Assembly (NCBI GenBank): GCA_027306715.1
Contig: DAHUZG010000223.1
Location: forward strand, 1 to 18,505
Direction of reading: 5' to 3'
DNA length: 18,505 nucleotides
Source of the DNA: Acidimicrobiaceae bacterium
Lineage (GTDB): Bacteria; Actinomycetota; Acidimicrobiia; Acidimicrobiales; Bog-793
Part shown: in pieces, positions 13,448-18,505 of the stretch
Layout of the letters: the number at the start of each line of letters is the position of its first letter
Position numbering within the stretch: position 1 is the first letter of the stretch
Notes under the pieces: generated by a model
The model's database searches: none
What the model was told of the DNA's origin: nothing
What the model saw: only the letters and a program-made list of their open reading frames with translations
Made by a program: the position numbers and the translations under genes

Positions 13448-14401
13448 ATGCCGAGCGCCGTCGCACCGAACCCCCGCCGCTCGCCGGCGCGCTTCGGTCG
13501 CGTGCTCACGGCGATGGCGACGCCCTTCGACGAGGGCGGCCGGCTCGACCTCGAGGGCGCCGTCACCCTCGCCCGCCACCTCGCCGCCCACGGATCGGGC
13601 GGCCACGTGCTCTCGGGCACGACGGGGGAGGCCTCGACGCTCGACGACGCCGAGCGGGTCGCCCTGTGGGAGGCCGTCGCCGGCTCCGTCGAGGTTCCCG
13701 TGCTCGCCGGGTCGACCTCCAACGACACCCGTCACTCCGTCGAGCTCACCGGTCGTGTGGCCGGGACCGGGGCGGCGGGCGTGCTCGCTGTCACCCCGTA
13801 CTACTCGCGGCCGTCCCAGGCCGGGATCGAGGCGCACTTCCGCGCCGTCGCCGAGGCGACCGACCTGCCCGTCGTGGTCTACGACATCCCCGGGCGCACG
13901 GGGCGGCGGATCGAGCGGGAGACCCTTCTGCGGCTGGCGAACGAGGTCGAGAGCATCGTCGCCGTGAAGGACGCCACCGGGGACCCGGGCCGCACGGCGC
14001 GCCTGCTCGCCGAGGCGCCCCCGGGCTTCGAGTGCTACAGCGGCGACGACGCCCTCACCCTGCCGCTGCTCTCGGTCGGCGCCGTCGGGCTGATCAGCGT
14101 CGCCTCGCACTGGTGCGGCGAGGAGCTCGACGAGATGATCCGGCTCTACCTCGACGGTGACATCGAGGGCGCCCGCCTCGTCAACGCGGCGCTGCTCGAC
14201 AGCTACCTCTTCGAGACCGGCGACGAGACACCGAACCCGCTGCCGACCAAGGCGATGCTGCGGGTGCTCGGCCTGCCGGCCGGGCAGTGCCGGCTCCCGC
14301 TCGGCGAGGCGCCCTCGTGGCTCGAGGAGGCGGCCAAGCGCGTGCTCGCCGACCTCGAGGCGCGCCGCGGCGAGGAGCAGGGACTGCCAGCTCGTGGCTG
14401 A
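13448..14401 (+). CDS. dapA: 4-hydroxy-tetrahydrodipicolinate synthase
   Basis: 317 residues. DapA condenses pyruvate with aspartate semialdehyde, the committed step of the diaminopimelate/lysine pathway. The TIM-barrel signatures are clear: LTAMATPFDEGGRLD near the N-terminus, the GTTGE pyruvate-binding loop, VTPYYSRPSQ, Tyr145 in VYDIPGRTG, and the Schiff-base Lys174 in VAVKDATG. The C-terminal ETNPLPTK-like region reads ETPNPLPTKAML. The first 15 residues are a Pro/Arg/Ala-rich extension common in actinobacteria. ATG 13448 follows a -10 box by 8 nt, suggesting a leaderless transcript. The last codons overlap the GTG of the RNase J gene by 8 nt, so dapA and rnj are cotranscribed and probably coupled, as in mycobacteria. 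Confidence 0.97.
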   Translation: MPSAVAPNPRRSPARFGRVLTAMATPFDEGGRLDLEGAVTLARHLAAHGSGGHVLSGTTGEASTLDDAERVALWEAVAGSVEVPVLAGSTSNDTRHSVELTGRVAGTGAAGVLAVTPYYSRPSQAGIEAHFRAVAEATDLPVVVYDIPGRTGRRIERETLLRLANEVESIVAVKDATGDPGRTARLLAEAPPGFECYSGDDALTLPLLSVGAVGLISVASHWCGEELDEMIRLYLDGDIEGARLVNAALLDSYLFETGDETPNPLPTKAMLRVLGLPAGQCRLPLGEAPSWLEEAAKRVLADLEARRGEEQGLPARG

Positions 14402-16055
14402 CGCCGTCCGCGTCGTCTTCCTCGGCGGCCTCGGGGAGATCGGGCGGAACTGCGCCGTCGTCGAGCACTCGGGGCGCTGCCTCGTCGTCGACTGCGGGGT
14501 GATGTTCCCCGACCCCGAGATGCCCGGCGTCGACCTCGTGCTGCCGGACTTCTCCTACCTGCGCGAGCGGGCAGACTCGATCGAGGGCATCGTGCTCACC
14601 CACGGGCACGAGGACCACACCGGCGGGCTCGCCTACCTGCTGCGCGAGATCTCGGCGCCGCTGTTCGGGTCGGCGCTCAGCCTCGGCCTCGCCCGCTCGC
14701 GCATCGAGGAGGCCGGACTGCTCGGGCGCACCGAGATGGTCGTCCTGGCCGACGGCGAGCGGCGCAGGATCGGCCCTTTCGATGTCGAGACGATCCCGGT
14801 CACGCACTCGGTCCCGCACGGGTTCGCCGTGGCGTTCCACACCCCACAGGGCGTGATCTTGCACACCGGGGACTTCAAGCTCGACCTGACGCCGGTCGAC
14901 AACCGGCGCACCGACCTCGCCCGGATCGGCGCCGTCGCCTCCGAGGAAGGGATCCGCCTCCTCCTCTCGGACTCGACCAACGCCGAAGAGCCGGGCTACA
15001 CCCGCTCGGAGCGCAGCGTCGGCGAGTCGCTCCGCCCGATATTCGCCGAGCGTGCCGGGCGACGGTTGATCGTCGCCTGCTTCGCCAGCCACATCCACCG
15101 CGTCCAGCAGCTGATCGACGCCGCCGTCGCCTGCGGACGCAGGGTCGCCCTCCTCGGTCGCTCGATGCAGCGCAACGCCGCCCTCGCCCGCGAGCTCGGC
15201 CTGCTCTCGGTTCCGCCCGACGCGCTCATCGAGATCGAGCGTGTCGACGAGCTCGCGCCGGGCCAGGTCTGTGTCATCTCGACCGGCTCACAAGGCGAGC
15301 CGATGTCGGCGCTGGCCCTGCTCGCCGCCGGCGAGAACCGTCGGCTCGAGGTGCGCGAGGGCGACGTCGTCGTGCTCAGCTCGCACGCCATCCCCGGCAA
15401 TGAGTGGGCCGTGGCCAAGGTGATGGACGGGCTCGCCCGGCGCGGCGCCGAGGTGGTGCACTCGGGCATCGCCCACGTTCACGAGACCGGCCACGCCAAG
15501 CGCGGCGAGCTGGCGACCCTGCTCGCCATCGCCCGTCCGCGGTCGTTCATCCCGGTTCACGGCGAGTACCGTCACCTGCTGGCGCACGCCCGGCTGGCGA
15601 TCGAGATGGGCGTCGCCGACTCCGAGGTCCTGCTCTGCGAGGACGGCGACACGGTCCTGCTCACCGACGAGGGGATCGACTTCGACGGCGAGGTGCCGGC
15701 TGGCTACCTCTTCGTCGACGGCGTCGTCGGCGACGTCGGCACCGGGGTGCTGCGCGACCGCAGGGTGCTCGCCGAGGAGGGAGTGGTGGTGGTCGTCGTG
15801 GCGGTCGACGCCCGCTCGGGCGACGTCCTCACCGGGCCGGAGATCATCTCCCGCGGCTGGGTGCACGCGCCGCAGTCCGAGGAGCTCATCGAGCAGGCCC
15901 GCTCGGCGGTGGTGAAGGGGATCGCCGAGGCGGTCGGCGCCGGCGCGTGGGACGCCGACACCCTTCGCCGGGCTGCGCGGCGCGCCGTCGGGCGGATCGT
16001 CAATGAGCGCACCAAACGCCGGCCGATGATCGTGCCCGTCGTCATGGAGGCCTGA
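14394..16055 (+). CDS. rnj: Ribonuclease J
   Basis: 553 residues from GTG 14394, the usual length. RNase J is a metallo-beta-lactamase-fold 5'-3' exo- and endoribonuclease in mRNA decay and rRNA maturation, often acting with PNPase. The N-terminus VRVVFLGGLGEIGRN is diagnostic. Metal ligands include His70-x-His72-x-Asp74-His75 (HGHEDH), Asp160 in LHTGDFKLD, and His389 in PVHGEYRHL. SDSTNAEEPGYT, ACFASHIHRVQQ and STGSQGEPMSAL are beta-CASP motifs. The C-terminal dimerisation region has GPEIISRGWVH. The start overlaps dapA by 8 nt; AGGAG and AGGGA lie 10-16 nt upstream. The longer open frame back to 14157 is inside dapA and is not used. Confidence 0.97.
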   Translation: MADAVRVVFLGGLGEIGRNCAVVEHSGRCLVVDCGVMFPDPEMPGVDLVLPDFSYLRERADSIEGIVLTHGHEDHTGGLAYLLREISAPLFGSALSLGLARSRIEEAGLLGRTEMVVLADGERRRIGPFDVETIPVTHSVPHGFAVAFHTPQGVILHTGDFKLDLTPVDNRRTDLARIGAVASEEGIRLLLSDSTNAEEPGYTRSERSVGESLRPIFAERAGRRLIVACFASHIHRVQQLIDAAVACGRRVALLGRSMQRNAALARELGLLSVPPDALIEIERVDELAPGQVCVISTGSQGEPMSALALLAAGENRRLEVREGDVVVLSSHAIPGNEWAVAKVMDGLARRGAEVVHSGIAHVHETGHAKRGELATLLAIARPRSFIPVHGEYRHLLAHARLAIEMGVADSEVLLCEDGDTVLLTDEGIDFDGEVPAGYLFVDGVVGDVGTGVLRDRRVLAEEGVVVVVVAVDARSGDVLTGPEIISRGWVHAPQSEELIEQARSAVVKGIAEAVGAGAWDADTLRRAARRAVGRIVNERTKRRPMIVPVVMEA

Positions 16056-16144
16056 GGCCGACCAACCGTCCGGGGCCCGACCGCCCGGCTCCGCCTCCGG
16101 TGGCGCTCCGGCTCCGGGCCCTCCGGGCGTCCAGGCGGGGTCTA

Positions 16145-16157
16145 CCCCGCAGCGGGG
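16145..16157 (+). terminator. Small hairpin after rnj
   Basis: CCCCG (16145-16149), loop CAG and CGGGG (16153-16157) form a 5-bp GC stem 90 nt after the rnj stop and just before the ftsK promoter. A short stem without a T-run is a weak terminator candidate. The rest of 16056-16187 is GC-rich with no other recognisable element. Confidence 0.3.
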
Positions 16158-16187
16158 AAGAGGCCCAGGCCGTTCCGTTGCTCATGT

Positions 16188-16193
16188 TAGCGT
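16188..16193 (+). promoter_or_regulatory. -10 box of ftsK (near-leaderless)
   Basis: TAGCGT lies in a conspicuously AT-richer island (about 16171-16225) and ends 10 nt before GTG 16204. The expected start of transcription is near 16200, giving a very short leader. No Shine-Dalgarno is visible. Confidence 0.5.
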
Positions 16194-16203
16194 TGTGGCT
16201 ATT

Positions 16204-18505
16204 GTGGCTGTAGCAAAGGGTCGGCAACGGAAAGCGCCCGGACGGAGCACCTCCGCTGACGGGCTCACGGCCCGTTCGGCACCTCCGGGGCGTGATGCCG
16301 CCAAGGCCGACAGCAGAGCCACCGGCGTCCGGTCCGCCGGGCCAGCCGTTTCCCGCAGGGACGCATTCGCCGGCTCCCGCCGCTCGCCGTCGGCGACGCC
16401 GAGGCAACCGGCCAGTCAGGCCGCGAAGCGTCCTTCAGGGCGGCCCCGTGGCCGTGCCGTCTCGGCAAGGCGCTCCCGGGCCGCCCCGGCCCCGCTGCTC
16501 GAGCAGCTGGTCGACCGTGCGGCGGACTTCGTCACGAGCCAGCCCGACGAGGTCTGGGGTTGGGCGCTCGTCCTCGCCGGTCTCCTTGCCGCCCTCGGGA
16601 TCCACCTGGACCTGCTCGGTCTCGTCGGTCACGAGCTGCGGCGCTACGGCGCCGACGGTCTCGGCTGGGGTGAGGACGTCGTGCCGGCAGCGCTGTTGCT
16701 CGGTGGGATCGCCCTCGTCGCCGGCCGGGCACGGCGCAGCGTCGCCGGAGTGCTGTTCGCCCTCGCAGTGCTGGCGCTGTGCTCGGCCGTCCTCGCCGAC
16801 CTCGCCGGCGGCCACCCGGGCACCCACGCTGCGATGCCCCTCCTCGGCGGTGCCGGCGGCCTTCTCGGCGCCGCCGTCGGCTCGCCCCTGCGGTCGCTCC
16901 TCGGTGTCGCCGGCGCGGTCGTGCTGCTCGCTCTGTGCGCTTCCGCCGCCGCCTGCGGCCTCGCCGGCGTGCCCTTGCGGGCCGCTGTGGTCGGCACCGG
17001 GCGTCTCGGTCGTGCCGCCTTCCGCGCCCTCACGACGATCGTGACCGCCGAGGGCCGGGAAGCGGCAGGACCGGCGACCGCCACGCCGGCACCCGCCGTC
17101 GGCTCGGCAGCGACGCCGTCGTTCGTCCTCGGCGCCTTCGATGACGACCTCCCCGGCGCCCGCCCACCCGCCCCCGGAGACTCCTCTCGCGCCGCGCTCG
17201 CCCGATCCGGCGCCGGCTCGCAGCTCGACACCGTCTCGCTCGGAACCGGGCCGGCTGAGGACGCGGATGGCGACCGCGCCGAGATCCCGGGCGACGCGCC
17301 GGCCGCTGCGCCCGGCACGGGCGCGACCTCCCCGGACGGCGACGGCTCCGAGGCGGGCTCAGCGGGCGGGCGCCCGCACTCCGGGAGCGCCGAGAGCCGG
17401 GACGCGGGTGCCGAGCCGGGCGCCGACGCGGGTGCCGGGCTCGTCGAGCAGCTCTCGCTCGGCATCGTGCCCGACGGGACGCCGTGGCGCCTGCCGTCGA
17501 TCAAGCTCCTCAAGCGCAGCCAGGAGCAGGACCTCGACCGGGCGGCGATCGAGGCGCGCGGGCACGTGCTCGAGCGGGCGCTCGCCGCCCACGGCGTCGA
17601 GACCCATCTCGCCGGGTTCACCGTCGGGCCGACGGTGACCCGCTTCGAGCTCGAGCTCGGGGCCGGCGTCAAGGTGGCGCGGGTGACGAGCCTGTCGCGC
17701 GACATCGCCTACGCGATGGCCTCGCCGGACGTCCGGATCCTGGCGCCGATCCCCGGGCGCTCGGCGATCGGGGTCGAAGTGCCGAATCGGGACCGCCAGC
17801 TCGTCACCGTGGGCGACGTGCTCAGCACGCCCGAGGCCCGTCGCGCCCACCACCCGCTCGAGGTGGCGCTCGGGCGCGACATCGCCGGCCGGGCGGTGAT
17901 GGCCAACCTCGCCGAGATGCCGCACCTGCTCATCGCCGGCGCCACCGGCGCCGGCAAGTCGTCGTGCATCAACTCGCTCGTCACGTCGATCCTCATGCGC
18001 TCGACGCCGGACCAGGTGCGGCTCATCCTCGTCGACCCCAAGCGCGTCGAGCTCGGCCAGTACAACGGCCTTCCCCACCTGCTGACGCCGGTCGTCGTGC
18101 AGCCCAAGCGCGCCGCTAACGCCTTGGCGTGGGCGGTGACGGAGATGGAGCGCCGCTACGACCTGCTCGCCGAGGTCGGGATGCGCGACATCACCGGCTA
18201 CAACGCCGCCGTCGACCGCGGCGACTTCCTCGACCCCCCGCTCATCCCCTCGCTCGAGCCGCAGCCCGAGCCCGAGCCCGACGAGGGCGCCACCCCGAAC
18301 CCCGACAGCCCGGACCCCGACAGCCCGGTAACCGACAGCCCCGACCTCGACCCCCCGCTGCCGGCTCCCGGCACCGCCCGCAGCGGCGAGCCGCGCTCGA
18401 GCGAGACCTGCGCCGACGCCGAGCAGGTCGGCGTCCCGAGCGATCCGGGCGCCGCCGTGCTCGCCTCGTCGGCCGGGCTGCGAAGCGCCCGCCGCGGCGG
18501 CCCGG
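16204..18505 (+). CDS. ftsK: DNA translocase FtsK (3' end beyond window)
   Basis: 767 residues visible, no stop reached. FtsK anchors at the septum and pumps chromosome ends into daughter cells. A basic Ser/Arg/Pro-rich N-terminus (1-98) is followed by about four membrane spans (118-140, 159-176, 180-200, 234-256), a 160-residue Gly/Ala/Asp linker, the alpha domain (from RLPSIKLLKRS at 428, with FTVGPTVTRFELELG), and the start of the RecA-like motor. Walker A is GATGAGKSS with Lys585, and LILVDPKRVELGQYNGLPHL follows. After YNAAVDRGDFLDPP (residue 678) the expected short link to the DELADLM Walker B motif is replaced by at least 88 residues rich in Pro, Asp, Glu and Ser, to the edge. GTG 16204 is preferred from the -10 spacing; GTG 16195 is too close to the box. 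Confidence 0.93.
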   Translation, partial: MAVAKGRQRKAPGRSTSADGLTARSAPPGRDAAKADSRATGVRSAGPAVSRRDAFAGSRRSPSATPRQPASQAAKRPSGRPRGRAVSARRSRAAPAPLLEQLVDRAADFVTSQPDEVWGWALVLAGLLAALGIHLDLLGLVGHELRRYGADGLGWGEDVVPAALLLGGIALVAGRARRSVAGVLFALAVLALCSAVLADLAGGHPGTHAAMPLLGGAGGLLGAAVGSPLRSLLGVAGAVVLLALCASAAACGLAGVPLRAAVVGTGRLGRAAFRALTTIVTAEGREAAGPATATPAPAVGSAATPSFVLGAFDDDLPGARPPAPGDSSRAALARSGAGSQLDTVSLGTGPAEDADGDRAEIPGDAPAAAPGTGATSPDGDGSEAGSAGGRPHSGSAESRDAGAEPGADAGAGLVEQLSLGIVPDGTPWRLPSIKLLKRSQEQDLDRAAIEARGHVLERALAAHGVETHLAGFTVGPTVTRFELELGAGVKVARVTSLSRDIAYAMASPDVRILAPIPGRSAIGVEVPNRDRQLVTVGDVLSTPEARRAHHPLEVALGRDIAGRAVMANLAEMPHLLIAGATGAGKSSCINSLVTSILMRSTPDQVRLILVDPKRVELGQYNGLPHLLTPVVVQPKRAANALAWAVTEMERRYDLLAEVGMRDITGYNAAVDRGDFLDPPLIPSLEPQPEPEPDEGATPNPDSPDPDSPVTDSPDLDPPLPAPGTARSGEPRSSETCADAEQVGVPSDPGAAVLASSAGLRSARRGGP
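18301..18345. repeat. 15-bp tandem repeat inside ftsK, about three copies
   Basis: CCCGACAGCCCGGAC (18301-18315), CCCGACAGCCCGGTA (18316-18330) and ACCGACAGCCCCGAC (18331-18345) are adjacent near-copies. They encode PDSPD, PDSPV and TDSPD in the ftsK frame, inside the low-complexity insertion of the motor domain. Confidence 0.85.

Noticed and set aside
13170..13466. 98-codon minus-strand open frame in the dapB-dapA gap
   Set aside because: It is Arg/Gly/Pro-rich, lacks a ribosome-binding site, overlaps the dapA promoter and start, and looks like chance openness of GC-rich DNA.

Overview
This is a high-GC chromosomal segment from an actinobacterium. I infer the class Acidimicrobiia, because a sulfocyanin-type copper protein (best known from acidophiles) sits beside the actinobacterial order rpsO - pnp - M16 peptidase - dapB - dapA - rnj - ftsK. 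Several genes also begin 8-10 nt after a TANNNT-type -10 box, as expected for leaderless actinobacterial transcripts. The taxonomic call is inference; no rRNA gene is present.

Layout: (a) 1-710, the 3' end of an unidentified gene, overlapped ATGA-style by a lipoprotein with a complete type-1 copper site. (b) 711-5120, the plus-strand core genes rpsO, pnp and an M16 processing peptidase, with structured leaders in front of rpsO and pnp. (c) 5139-12188, a minus-strand block read from one good promoter at 12159-12188: a family-5 solute-binding protein, a 53-codon remnant of an amidohydrolase, two DppB/DppC-type permeases, an aldehyde dehydrogenase and a FAD-dependent amine/amino-acid oxidoreductase. 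(d) 12299-18505, plus-strand core genes again: dapB, dapA, rnj (overlapping dapA by 8 nt) and the 5' part of ftsK, which runs off the window.

How they work together: S15, PNPase and RNase J link translation with RNA processing and decay. DapA and DapB are consecutive steps toward diaminopimelate and lysine. FtsK pumps chromosomal DNA at division. The minus-strand block looks like an uptake-and-oxidation cassette: a peptide or amine-like solute is imported, an amine is oxidised by the flavoenzyme, and the aldehyde is oxidised to an acid. It interrupts the co-directional core on the opposite strand and carries no ATPase subunit genes, so it is either incomplete or borrows ATPases encoded elsewhere.

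I do not see a clear new defence or mobile system. The most unusual points are the amidohydrolase scar abutting the permease start, the long acidic/proline-rich insertion inside the FtsK motor domain, the conserved M16 N-terminus that lies upstream of the first usable start codon, the repeated near-leaderless promoter architecture, and the hairpins before rpsO and pnp and between the convergent genes.
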